Shown here in pieces: positions 12,830 through 23,605 of a DNA stretch of 64,000 bases. Source of the DNA: Lutjanus erythropterus (Eukaryota > Chordata > Actinopteri > Lutjaniformes > Lutjanidae). The notes under the pieces are model-generated. The model did no database searches. It was not told the origin of the DNA and worked only from the letters and a program-made list of their open reading frames with translations. The first letter of the stretch is position 1; each line of letters opens with the position of its first letter. Where the stretch lies: positions 10,472,519-10,536,518 of the forward strand of contig CM034604.1 in NCBI GenBank assembly GCA_020091685.1, in the 5' to 3' direction. The position numbers and the translations under genes were made by a program.

Positions 12830-13340
12830 CCCCTTATTCAATAGTCTTATTCATCTCTCTCTTGACTGCAAAACCAAACACGCCTTGTCTTCTGCTTCCC
12901 GGCAAGAGCCTTTGTGCCCGCGTACACACAACAGCGCTCGTGTGTGTGTGTGTGTTTTCTCCGCTCTTCTCCATAAGAGGAATGTCCTTGGCCTGTCCGA
13001 CCTGCATGCTCCCACTGAGCCCTCCGTCAAACACCTGGGGCGGGCTCTCCCGAGCCGATGCATCCAATCAGGAGCGCCGGCAGTTAATGACATCAGTTAG
13101 TGGAGGATCTTTTAGAACCAGCCCCTCGAGGTGATTCGTCTGAGAGAGAGTGCTCTTATTGTTATGATGATTAAGTGTTATATGAAGGGCTATCAGAGGA
13201 GAGCCCCTTAATGAAAGTGGAGCACAGAGAGCAGCGGCGGCGGCGGCGGCAGAGCTGTAGAGAGCTACAGAGGGAGGCAGGGAGAGATTGAGCTAGGAGG
13301 AGAGTAAAGCAGGGGAGGAATCAGGAGAGTTTAAGGTGGG
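12830..13340 (+). promoter_or_regulatory. CpG-rich candidate promoter, alternative 5' exon or enhancer
   Basis: GC and CpG content rises sharply against the AT-rich surroundings. It holds a GC box (GGGGCGGG, 13037-13044), a CCAAT box in CATCCAATCAGG (CCAAT at 13064-13068), a CRE-like TGACATCA (13088-13095) and a (CGG)n run at about 13234-13250 in sequence resembling a 5' UTR. A weak potential splice donor (AAG|GTGGGA) lies near 13334. There is no coding potential. It could equally be a conserved intronic enhancer. Confidence 0.35.
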
Positions 13341-14630
13341 AAAATAAGACAGAGATGGTGAGAGAAAGGGAGAGCAGGAGGGAGCACATGCAGGGCTGAA
13401 TATTCAGCAGCTGTGTCCAGACTTGCTGACTCTGGGTGTTCATGCTCTGAATGTACCATGAGAGGTAGACGGCGTGAGCAGGGAACCGCTGTAAAAGAGC
13501 AAAAAGGAGAAGAAGGAGCACAGAAAGGGAGAACAAGTGCATTTATGCGAAAATGCATACAAATGCGTGCGGTTTTGTAGGCTTGTATTCTGTTTTTTAT
13601 GTGTGCAGGAATGCAAGCATGTGTATGTGTTTGTGGAGTTTGCCTTGCCGTTTGGTGAAAGAGTGAAACGCCCTGCCTCAGAGGAAAATTCCATCCTCAG
13701 CTGCTCCTACGCTGTTGTAAATCATCAGGCCGGGATGTCCAGCGCATTCAGTTGTTTTGTGAATAAGAGGCGGCTTGTCATTTGCCTTTTTCTCGCATCT
13801 GCTTTTCCTCAGACTCTTTCATCAGCTTCTGTTAGCGGCTCACTACATTTCCCAGAATGCCTCTCGACACTTTGGCTCCCCACTCTTTTTTCCCCTCACC
13901 TGAGAATGTGCCTTAACTTGTTGAGTTTCAGCTGCTGGTGCACAGATGTTTGTAGAGAGAGTTATAGCAGGATTTCCTTTCCAGTTGAGAAAAAGTTTGT
14001 GGCTCCCTTTAAACACATCATGTCTTGTGGTTGCGATGCATTATGGTCTACTGGTGGAATTTGTTAGTGAGCCTCCTTTACGATGGATTGCTCCCAGTAT
14101 GAATGCACGTCGTTGCAATCTGGAGGCTTTAGAAAGAAGCTCTTAAAACCTGAAAAGCAGAGGTTTTCCTTCACTCGTCCATTCGGGCAAGTGGGTTAGA
14201 AATCTACTCATCTGATGTCACTATTTACTCGCCTCTGTACAAACTGCTGTATTTATTTGCAGTTATCAAATAATAGCAGAAACTTAAGTTATTTGCCATG
14301 TTGAATTTAGGACTACAACATGTAAAATGTCCATCCCAGTTTCCCAGAGTCCATGGTGATGGTTTAAAAGTCTTTTTTGTCAGACTAAAACTCAAAGATG
14401 TTCAGTTTAAAGTGATAATAAGTGAGAAATTTCCTTATTTGAGATGCTGAAAACAGCATTCTCTGCCATTTTTGCATGAGAAACTACTTTAGTTGTGAAT
14501 CAATTATCAGAATCTTTTAATATTTAACTCTTTTTTTGCCATTTTCCCAGCGCAGCAAGTGAGCTCTTATATTTAATTATTGTGATCTTATCGTTGAACC
14601 CATTGTTCATGTGTAGCTGCTGTCTTTTTT

Positions 14631-14651
14631 TTGTTGTTGTTGTTGTTGTTG
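14631..14651. repeat. (TTG)n microsatellite
   Basis: Seven perfect TTG units follow a T run. Confidence 0.9.
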
Positions 14652-15525
14652 CACAATTTGTCCAAATCCCATCACTGAACAGCAAAATGGTCCCAGGCTT
14701 CCTTGACATTTGTGTGTTTAAAAGTAGATTTTTCATTTGAGTAGTTTCCAGCACACCTAAAAAATATTTCATTAGTATGGGTTCCACTGGAGAGCCCCGA
14801 TGTCTGATTGTGTTTCACAGGCTTTTGCACTCTTACAAGAACACAATTATGAAAACACTGGAGAACTTTAAGTTTTATTTGCCTCTTTAGTTGATGCTTT
14901 GTCTCCCTGCTATGGTGCAGTTTTTCTCATCTGTGACTGAAATTAACTTTTTGGCTCATCTACCAATGACTGTTAACCAAAAAGTTACCTTGCCATTAAT
15001 CAGACTGCTACTAGTAAGCAAGTAGTTTAGTTATATACTATAATATATGTACCAAAATTGTATTGTAATGTGTTAACATTCTTGTTTTCATTGCTATTTT
15101 GGGTGTAAAATGACATGTATTCATCTGAAATTTGCTCACCCAGACATCAGATCAATTGAGCAGAAGTGAAGTGCAGTTATAAAGTTATGGTGAGGCTAAA
15201 AGAGAAATACTGTACAGTGAGGCATTTCACTGTTTTCAGTCAGTGCCCCAGTGAGCAGATTTGTGTGAATGACACACCCCCTTAAGAGACAGTTAGGTCG
15301 ATAGGGTTAACCTGAAGAGGAACCATACTCTAAATGGATGGTTCGATGGGGTGGTTGTAGCAGAATTCGAGGGTTTCGTTACCCTTCAAAGCTGTCTACA
15401 CATGATCAGAGAAGCACTGGTTGCACAGTCAGTGCTGAGAGCTCAGCTCAAAGCTGATTCATCATAAATTCTATGTATACAAGAGCTACACGAACCCTAA
15501 CTTTTGGTGGTGGTGGTTCCAACAT

Positions 15526-15541
15526 GGGGGGGGGGGGGGGG
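15526..15541 (+). repeat. 16-base G homopolymer
   Basis: An uninterrupted run of 16 G on the + strand. It has G-quadruplex potential and is also an error-prone spot for sequencing, so its exact length should be treated with caution. Confidence 0.85.
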
Positions 15542-15599
15542 CTTCAAAAGAACACACAGGGTTGTCCGACAGAAAGGTTGGTCTTGGCTAAACTTAAGC

Positions 15600-15890
15600 T
15601 GGACCACAAAGCAGTGTCATCTGGCAAGCTGCTGCGTTGGCCAATCAAATAGGTGCAAGCGCATATGCTTGGCAGAAAACTCTGTAACATAAATGCTGTA
15701 TTTCTACTGTCTGCCTTGCAATCGTCTGGACTAAAGATAAAATGATTGCCGTTGTGATAAATTCTGAGAGTTTTTGTCATAGCATTCTAAATCACTGTAT
15801 AGTGTTTTGGCATTTGATGAGGTTTCAAACCCTGGGATTTATTACTCCAACTCAATATCCTGGGTTGTATTTCATCGTCTCACTTGTAAC
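15600..15890. repeat. Diverged direct repeat, copy 1
   Basis: It shares ordered blocks with 16752-16975: TCATCTGGCA, TTGGCCAATCAAATAGGTGC, a GCAAGCGCA block, GTTTTGGCATTTGATGAG and a GATTGTATTTC-type block. Both copies carry a CCAAT-type motif (GGCCAAT). Non-coding. Confidence 0.55.
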
Positions 15891-16751
15891 ACATTGCCAC
15901 CAACCCTTTTTTTAAAGCAGGGCGGTTTTTGGTCTGAACGCCAACTTCTCTTTCCTTTTTCTCTGGAAACTCAAAGATAGTGAGCTCTGCCTTGGTATGA
16001 AAATGCCTCTTTAAGGGTTAACTTCTGTTTGTATGTAATTTGATAGGTTAATAGTGATCAAGGTTAAAATTCTGTGTATCATATCGAATTACGTGTAGAG
16101 GGCATTTGGATAGGTTTAGACCAACGATACTGCTGTTTAAAACAAAGCAGCATCATGATATTTTTTTGCTAAGACCACTTCCCTTATACGTTGGGGGCGG
16201 GGCAGGAATTTCAGAATGGCCAAGGCTGCTGTGCCCTAGTGGTCTTGGTTCCTGGGCAGATGATTTTGTCATTTTCTCTCGCCTCCTTTCTGTCAATACA
16301 GTTTTTACACACCAGTGTCTTTCGTTGAGATTCCGATTGGACAACATCAAGTGAAATGCTGCGCACAAAAAAAGATAAGCTCCTCATTATTCTAAGATTC
16401 TAACCCATTAATTGGAGGTACTAACTCATTATACATCAGATGCTATTTGGTATGTCATCACATAGACTGACCACTGACTGACTTCCAGTGTCCCTGTACT
16501 TAGTGTTAACAAATTAGGAACAAATTAGATAAGAATAAAGTCATCCGTAATCCTTAAGTTAAATTCATTACATTACGTCTGTGGACTTAAAATCATTGTT
16601 TTATTTGATGGCCTTGCTGCCCTGGCATTTGGCATTTGTGCCTTTAAAAACTTAACAACACCACAGGCCAAGTGACCTTGCCTCTAAAATAATGAAATTC
16701 CAGGCCTGATTATCATTCTGGAAAAAAAAAAGTTCCCACTTTTCTTCAGAT

Positions 16752-16975
16752 ACAGAGCAACATCATCTGGCAGCACCTTTCATTGGCCAATAAAATACAT
16801 GCAAGCGCACGGTCCCGATTAGGTAGTCTGCAACATGAGTAACCTAGTCCTAATGTTTACCTCATGACTGTCGTCAAAGGATAAATTGAAGTACCACTGT
16901 GAAGTTTTGGCATCTGATGAGCCATCCAATTCATGGATCAACTACTGCTGGATTGTATTTCCTCCGCTTAGTGTA
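16752..16975. repeat. Diverged direct repeat, copy 2
   Basis: The second copy of the block set at 15600-15890, about 1.15 kb downstream in the same orientation. It has TTGGCCAATAAAATACATGC, GTTTTGGCATCTGATGAG and GGATTGTATTTCCTCCG. Identity is clearly reduced, so the duplication or paired insertion is old. Confidence 0.55.
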
Positions 16976-18369
16976 CCTGCTGCAGCACGCCAGCTACGCA
17001 GCCCCTTTTCATCCTGCTTAATTTAGCCTGTCTCTGAGTGGGCATGTTGGTTGCGTTTAGGGTTAATGTTCGAGTGGGTGTGTCTTTGAGTTAGTCTGCC
17101 GCCAACAGATGGACCCTTCTCAGTTTATCCAACAAACTCTACTATCACTGGCATTCATTTGGCACTGGGCAGATGGAAACTTCAGACTTTGCTCCAGAGT
17201 GGATGTCAGGCAGGAATGAGAGAAGAAGCTGTAAGACGAGCTGCAAGTATACAACAGGAGGTGTGAAGTAACCTCCTGAAGTAATGCGGAGAAAGCTACA
17301 AGGATATACAGTTGTTGCGTCGGAGCTCAAGCAAAGCTAGATCATGTTCTGCTTGTTATAAACTGCAGAAGAAGAAGAGGCAGATAAAGCATCAGCCGCC
17401 CTCCACTTTCCTGTAGAAATCTCCGGCTAACAAGGAAGCTTCGGCACATATTTTGCGCTGGCAGAGAGGATGCCAGCCCCCCTTCTTCTCCCACACATCA
17501 CCCCTGGCTAAAGGAATGTAGCGGAAAACGAGGGACTCGAGATAGAAGATCAGAGGCCTTAATACGAACCACATTGTGTGTTGTTCTCCTGTTTCCCATC
17601 TCCTGTGTTCTCCGCATCAGGAGTGAAACAGCCTTTGATGAATATCTACAAAGAGATTTGAGACTTATAAAGAGCGGCAATTTAGCCAGGTATGTTATCT
17701 TAAGCCTGGTAATTTGGGAATTCAATTCACTCATAGGGGGAGCCAGGGGAGCCTGTGGTGTTTATCAGACTGACTAGCATCAGGACTTTACATTGAAATA
17801 GAGAGTTTCAGGGCTATCTAATCAATGAGTGACCACATCTTACGACTGGGGTTATCACATCTCTTATCCACCTACCTTTTATTCACGATCCTTTTCTGTC
17901 TCCTGCATGCATATTTGTGAGTGTGAGCGGACTGTAACCATGGATCAGGCCCTGTCTTTCCCCTGAGTTACACATCTAATCACGGCACCATCATTCCTCA
18001 TCCCTAATTCTGTTGGCAGGGCCTGTCAAACAGCATACGCTGAAAGACGGGGTGACTTTGAAATGCTGCTAATGACCCTAGGATATAACTACCCTCTCTC
18101 TTTTACTCCCACTCAGTCTTTCTTTCTTGTCCACTCCTGTCATTTGCACTCGCGGTCATCCTCTTTCTTGTTCACAAAGACTCTCTGGATCTGCTGATTA
18201 GAAAATGCAAGGGGGGAGGGTGTGAGAGGAAATATGGAATCATACCATTTTTATGCTTTCGCGCCAACATGCGTGCAATAAGAATGCGTAGACGGAATTT
18301 CTTCTTCTTCAAAATTGGCACAAACGTTCATTTGGACTCAAGGATGAACTGAAAGAATTTGGTGGCCAA

Positions 18370-18384
18370 AGGTCACTGTGACCT
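18370..18384. promoter_or_regulatory. Perfect palindromic oestrogen-response-element match
   Basis: AGGTCACTGTGACCT is an exact AGGTCA-nnn-TGACCT inverted repeat, the canonical ERE consensus. It sits inside a repeat, so many genomic copies may exist. Receptor binding is not shown by sequence. Confidence 0.5.
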
Positions 18385-18831
18385 TTTGTCAGTCACATTC
18401 TTGTTAACTCATGAACATGAACTCTTGTTGAATTGTGAATGCTTGGAGGGAATTTCTTCAAACTTGGAACGAATGTCCACTTTAACTGATAAACTGATTA
18501 AATTTTGATGGTCAGAGGTCAAAGTTTAAGGTCATTGTGTCCTCACGTCCGTTCCATTCTCGTGAGCTAGGTATCTCGGGAACACCTGGGGGGGAATTTC
18601 TTAAAACATGGCAGACGTTCAGCAGGACTCAAGGATGAACTGATTAGAATTTGGTGGTTAAAGGTCAGATCTGCCAGACCACATCTGGAGGTAGTCTGAT
18701 GTGCTTTGTGTTTGGATCTTAAGTAGGTGTAAACACAATCTGATCATCAATCTGGATAAGGCATCTGGATACAGATCCCATTTTGGCATAAATGTCCACT
18801 TGGATACAAGGACAAACTGATTAGATTTTGG

Positions 18832-18844
18832 AGGTCAAAGGTCA
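18832..18844 (+). promoter_or_regulatory. Perfect DR1 nuclear-receptor site
   Basis: AGGTCAAAGGTCA is two direct half-sites with one base between them, the consensus for RXR/PPAR heterodimers, HNF4 and COUP-TF. An inverted half-site TGACCT follows at 18854-18859. Confidence 0.45.
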
Positions 18845-18963
18845 AAGTCCCTGTGACCTCACAAAACATGTTTTTCCCCACAACTCAATAATTCATATGC
18901 TAATTTTGACAGTTTGCTGCACAAATATCTAGTAGGATGAAGTGATGACATTTTATAACCAAC

Positions 18964-18976
18964 AGGTCAAAGGTCA
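18964..18976 (+). promoter_or_regulatory. Second perfect DR1 nuclear-receptor site
   Basis: AGGTCAAAGGTCA again, 120 bp after the first DR1 centre-to-centre in round numbers and in the same repeat array. Confidence 0.45.
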
Positions 18977-19309
18977 ACTTCACTGTGACATGTGTTCACC
19001 CCTCTCTCTGTCTTTTGTACTCCTCTGTAAAAATAGGCTTTGATTGAAGGCAGCATGTTTCTCACTGGAAATTATTTACTGGAACCATACATGCAATTAT
19101 AGTGATAAAGAATACACTTGATTCATTTTATTTAATTCCCTCAAAGTCTTTACTACAGATGTTATACAGACGGATGTAAACTGGAACTTTTAAGGTTGGC
19201 GGAGGCATACGACCGCACAACAGTAATTCTAGTTCCTAAGATGAATTACACTGGGTGTGGATAGGCTGGAAAGCAAGGCTGGTAGGGGTTAAATTGGAGA
19301 GCTTCTGTC

Positions 19310-19420
19310 CAAATGTTATTTAACCTTTATTTAAACTGGGCAGCCCCGCAGATTAGAAATCTCCTCCATCAAGGGAGGCCGGCCAAGACGCAGCATCCAG
19401 GCAAACATGAAAGTCTCAGA
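19310..19420 (+). repeat. Dispersed fish repeat fragment
   Basis: TTTAACCTTTATTTAAACTG, then AGATTAGAAATCTCCTCCAT and AAGGGAGGCCGGCCAAGA, match a repeat I recognise as very common in fish genomes (usually written as ...AAATCTC...CAAGGGAGACCTGGCCAAGA). Class uncertain. Confidence 0.45.
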
Positions 19421-20413
19421 CAGAAAAACACACAAAAGCAGAAATACAATCAAAGCCTCATAGCCAAGAGACTGCTTTATAAGCTGTCCAATAGGCAACA
19501 CTCGAGCGTCAAACCAGCAGGCTCATTGCCAAACCTATTTAAATCTTGACTAAACAAAGCAAAGACAGCTCCTTATTGAGTCCGCCACAAGAACCTTCAT
19601 TAACCATGTAAACTCAGCGAGAGAGCTTTCAGCTTCAAATAAGTTTGCAGGCAGGTCCATGAAGAGGGAGCAGAGTACATAAAGGCACTTTGGCCTAATT
19701 CAGCTCTGACCTCAGGGACAGATAACAAAAACAAATCCTGTGACCGCAAACAGTAATTTTCCACCTACTTTTTTTTTTTTTTTAGAGATGTAAGAAAACA
19801 GTGAATTAGAAGCCCCGGAGTGGCTGTATGTATTTATATATAAAACTGTAGCAGGGAATAAGTCAAGCGGTGGTCGGAGTGGCTGTCAGCTTGAGCACAG
19901 AAGGTGACACTGATGAGAGACAGAGGTACAGTCAGTAATAGAGCTCGCTGCTACAGTGGCTCAGACAAGAAGGGGTGATGCATGTGCATATAAAACAACA
20001 TAATAAAGTGCTAGCATGAGAATAGTAGCAACCACTCTGTCTCTGCAAAAGGAAAAAAACATGACATTTTAACCCACTTACTCATTTGACCAGGCTTTTC
20101 CTACTTCTTAGGCAGCCATGTTTTTTCCATTCTGCTTCAACAGCAACTAAATCAAATTGCAAAGACAGGAAACCTGTGTAAACTTGAGTATCCCACTGAC
20201 ATTTATTTCTGTCATTTTAGTGGGATTCACATACTGTATCTTCTAGCAAATTTCAAAGTTGACTCAAATAGTCAAAGCACTCAGAAAATCTAGCAAGATT
20301 GTCCAATTGTGTGTTTAACATATGGTGCATACCGTGTAATCGGTCAGGTTCTAGTTAGGTTCTGACTATGAATTTTAGTTTGCACATGCCTTCATCCCCA
20401 TCCTCATTTTCTG

Positions 20414-20600
20414 TAGGGCTGCAACCAGTGATCAATCAATTTGTTGTTTTCTTGATTAATTGAATAACAGCTGTTTGTTTTAACATGTCAGAAAACACTG
20501 TTTACTGTCATAGAGGAGTAAAGAAACTGTTCTCATATAAGAAGCTGAAATCAGAAAGTTTTGACGTTTGAAAAATGTTGGACATCACTAAGAGTCTACA
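20414..20600 (+). mobile_element. hAT-like MITE (GGGCTGCAAC family), 5' part
   Basis: It begins TAGGGCTGCAACCAGTGAT, passes through TTGATTAATTG and TTTACTGTCATAGAGGAGTA, and ends after AAGCTGAAATCAGAAAGTTT. The 3' half found in fuller copies is missing. Confidence 0.6.
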
Positions 20601-21039
20601 GCCATGCTTGCAGCCCCGTGAGGCTGTAGTTAGGAGCAGTGGTGCTTTGAGCTAAGTGCTAATTAGGGATGAAACAATTACTGGTTCCACGATAAACCGC
20701 TGTGAGATTCCAGACGGGTAAGATTACAGTTTTGAATTTTAATCATCATTGAAACTGTGTTTGATTACACACTTTGAAAAAACTTACAGTAAATACTGTC
20801 CAACATCAACCAAAGTTAGCAAAAGTCTCACAGACGCAGGTGTAGCCACAATGTGGGTTTGTGAGTCAGTTAAAAAAAATGACATCATAAAGGACATGAT
20901 GCATTTTAAATTACTGAGCGCTTTTCAATCTAAAACTTGGACAAATGATTTCAGAGGTTAATGAAGTACTTTTTAATCATTTTCAATACTGATAACCATG
21001 ATCATTTTGGTCGTAATGATCTTGAAATTTTCATATTGT

Positions 21040-21290
21040 TTCATCTTTAGTGCTATTGTTAGCATGCTAACAGTCACAATAGCAATGCTAATGTTTAGCT
21101 GGTCTAATGCTCACCATTAGCATGTTGCCATTATCACAGTATTGATTAATTTTAAGTTAGTTTTCACAATGCATCTTGAGGGCAACTTGAAGCCAATAGA
21201 ATTTATCCTTTGATTATGGACATCTGGACCTTATTTCATCACAATCCATCCAATAGTTGTCAAGATATTTCACAAGAAATGTCAACTTAA
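21040..21290 (+). repeat. Dispersed repeat fragment (ATCCATCCAATAGTTGTCAAG family)
   Basis: GCTAATG/GCATGCTAA-rich sequence is followed by TTCATCACAATCCATCCAAT and AGTTGTCAAGATATTTCAC. The same end occurs in reverse orientation at 26823-27010 (CAACTATTGGATGGATTGCA). Class unknown. Confidence 0.45.
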
Positions 21291-22180
21291 ATAAAAAAAG
21301 TTATTATACTTGTGACGGTTTAATACCTGAGGATTGGTAATGATACTAAACAATACTTTTTTGATACCTTTCTTTGAAAATTAATATACAGTAAAACTTT
21401 TTTTTTCATTTAACCAAAGAGGCAAAAAAGTAAAAAAAAAAAAAGAACAAAAAAGTAAAATCGGACACTTGATACCAGTTTTCTGTACTTGATAGTTATG
21501 AAACTGTGTTTCATGGACATTTTTGTTTTGGCACTAAAAAGTATTAATGTTTGGATACCCAGCGCTAAACAAATATAGACATGGACAGGATTTGGATCTG
21601 GCCGCCTCTTTATTTTCTTAAAAAGTTGCAATTTTTAGTATATTTAACTTCAAAATGCTAAGTAGTAAATAAATTCTGCACATTATGTTTTATTTGATTG
21701 GCTGAAAACATCCGTCTCAGTGAGGTGCTGAAACATGCACCGTATGAAGAGAAAAAGCATTTCAAACTCCCATAACGGTGCGATTCCTCATATCACTTTT
21801 CCTTTCTTGGCCCGTTTGTGAGTTTGTAAACAGGCTGAATTTTGTTTTGTCAGCATCCAGAACACGTTTCAGTTGACATAAGGTATCTTGAGCAGTGTTA
21901 AAAACAGCTTGTAGGAGTGGGAGGGAGGAGTGAAGGATGTAAGCAGAGTTGTATCATCAGCAGAAGCGGTCGAAGTATCGTCAGCAAAGGCAGACCGGAG
22001 AGGACTGTATAGGCTCCTGACAAAGTGCTGCCTCACTCCCTTGTCCTTCTCTTTTCACGTTTTTTCTCTTCTCTTTAACAAGAACACATTTTTTTGTGCT
22101 CCAGTCGTTTTTCTTTGCCAAAGGTGAGGTAATAAACTCTTCAGTCTTGATACACTTTCAGACCCAGAGATGAGGCCGTG

Positions 22181-23080
22181 CACTCTCAGAAATAAGAATG
22201 CCAACTAGAACCTAAAGGGTTCTTCGGCTTGTCTCCATAGCAGACAGCTTTTTGGTTCTCGGTAGAACCCTTTAGAAAAGTTCCACTTGTAACTCTTTCA
22301 GAGAGTTCTAACTAGAACCTAAATAGTTATACCTAGAACCATCTGTGAAAGGTTTCACCTTGAACTCCTTATGAGAGGTTCTAAAGCAGAACCCTTATAT
22401 GATGTTAGATCCCTCTCTGGGGGTTCCATCCAGAACCATTCCACCTTCAAAGGGTGCTAACAAGAACCCACCCAGGGGACTCTACTGAGAACGTTTTTAT
22501 ATTCAGTGGGTTTTTTATTGAACCCACCAAGAGGGTTCTTCTGAGAACCTTCTTATTTTCCAGGGGTTTTATCTAGAACACACTCAGACGGTTTGACGAG
22601 AACCTTTTTATATTTCACAGGTTTGATCTAGAACACACTCTGAGGGTTCTACTGAGAACCTTTTGATATTCCAACGGTTTCATCTAGAACACATTCAGGG
22701 GTTTCTATCAAGAACCTTTTTATAATCCACGGGTATTATCTAGAACACATTCTGAGGATTGTACCAAGAATCTTTTTTATATTCCTGGGTTTTATTTACA
22801 CCCCACCAAGAGGGTTCTACAGAGAATCCTTTCATATTCCAAGGGTTTAATTTTATAACTCTTTCAGGGGGTTCTGCAGAGAACCCTTTTATATTATGGT
22901 ATAAAGAACTCCTGTCGAACCCAAGAGTTCTCGGTTCTCTTTCCCCTAAATAGGGTTCTTTGGACGAAAGAGCCCTTAGTCTTGCAAAGAACCCCTGATG
23001 AACCTTATCCTTAAAAAAGGGTTCTTCAGAAGCAAATGATTTTAGAGGAACCCTTTTAGAACCCCTTATTTCTAAGAGTG
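22181..23080 (+). mobile_element. GGTTCT/AGAACC foldback element, copy 1 (900 bp, longest)
   Basis: The ends are inverted repeats: CACTCTCAGAAATAAG on the left, CTTATTTCTAAGAGTG on the right. The interior is packed with GGTTCT and AGAACC motifs. From about 22500 to 22900 these form a 55-56-bp tandem array, with TCTAGAACACA starting at 22572, 22627, 22683 and 22739 and related points at 22795 and 22851. No transposase is encoded. Target duplications are not clear: GTG precedes and CGG follows. The 144-aa minus-strand frame here is the translated repeat. Superfamily unassigned. Confidence 0.75.
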
Positions 23081-23566
23081 CGGTTTCTTCATCACAAACT
23101 TCTATCACCAAGTTTGAGCTCATTTGCTTATTGATTCCAATCTTCCGTGTCAGCCAAATTTGCAAAAGGCTCAAAGAGCAGAGGGAGTCAGAGGAGCCAG
23201 AGAGGGCGGACCTTTGGAACCGGACAGGCTCTTCCAGTGGTTGTTGCCATGGTTTTTTGTTGTCGGGACAAACTGTCGGCCAGTGGCTGAGAGCCTGAGC
23301 TGCTGTTTGTTAAAGATAAGTGGAAAAGCCAGAGGGGGGAAAGAGAAAGAGGGAGACAGACAGACACAGAGAGGGAGCCCTGCTGAATTTTCTTTTTCTT
23401 TTTTTGACTGCAGGACATCCAGCTGAAAAACACTCAGCACCTCAAAGCTCCATCCACCCCACTCTCCCCTCAATGTGGGGATCCCGATAGATCGCGCTCC
23501 CCTCTTTAAACAGTTCACCGAGCTCTTCTCCTTGCGTTCCTCTGACCCGCGCCCCTCCCTGCCCGC

Positions 23567-23605
23567 TATCAAAGCTCTGTTGGCTGTGCACTGGGCGCTT
23601 TGATA
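23567..23605. promoter_or_regulatory. Inverted pair of TCF/LEF-like sites
   Basis: TATCAAAG (23567-23574) and CTTTGATA (23598-23605) are exact inverted 8-mers 23 bp apart. Both match the TCF/LEF core CTTTGAT. They lie in a GC-rich stretch (23450-23760) unlike the flanking DNA. Confidence 0.3.

Larger units (their letters stand above)
18294..19232 (+). mobile_element. AGGTCA-rich tandem repeat with a Helitron-like 3' end
   Basis: Units of about 150 bp start with GGAATTTCTT (18294, 18449, 18593), with a related unit near 18778. Each carries a TTGGACTCAAGGATGAACTG-type core and a GGTCAAAGGTCA-type block. The 3' end has GGCGG (19198-19202) and CCGC (19213-19216), which can form a short hairpin, then 12 bases, then CTAG (19229-19232) followed by T. 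That is the layout expected of a Helitron terminus (hairpin, then CTRR next to T). The 5' end (TC) was not fixed and there is no Rep/helicase ORF, so a non-autonomous Helitron is an inference. The family is common in fish DNA as I recall it. Confidence 0.55.

Noticed and set aside
13537..14067. 176-codon open frame on the + strand
   Set aside because: Cys/Ser/Phe-rich composition without a family signature, next to the CpG-rich region. It could be tested for conservation but is not supportable as a gene.
22740..23174. 144-codon minus-strand frame with repeated EPF/KGF-like peptides
   Set aside because: It is the translation of the GGTTCT/AGAACC foldback repeat. A similar peptide appears from copy 2 at 54533 for the same reason.
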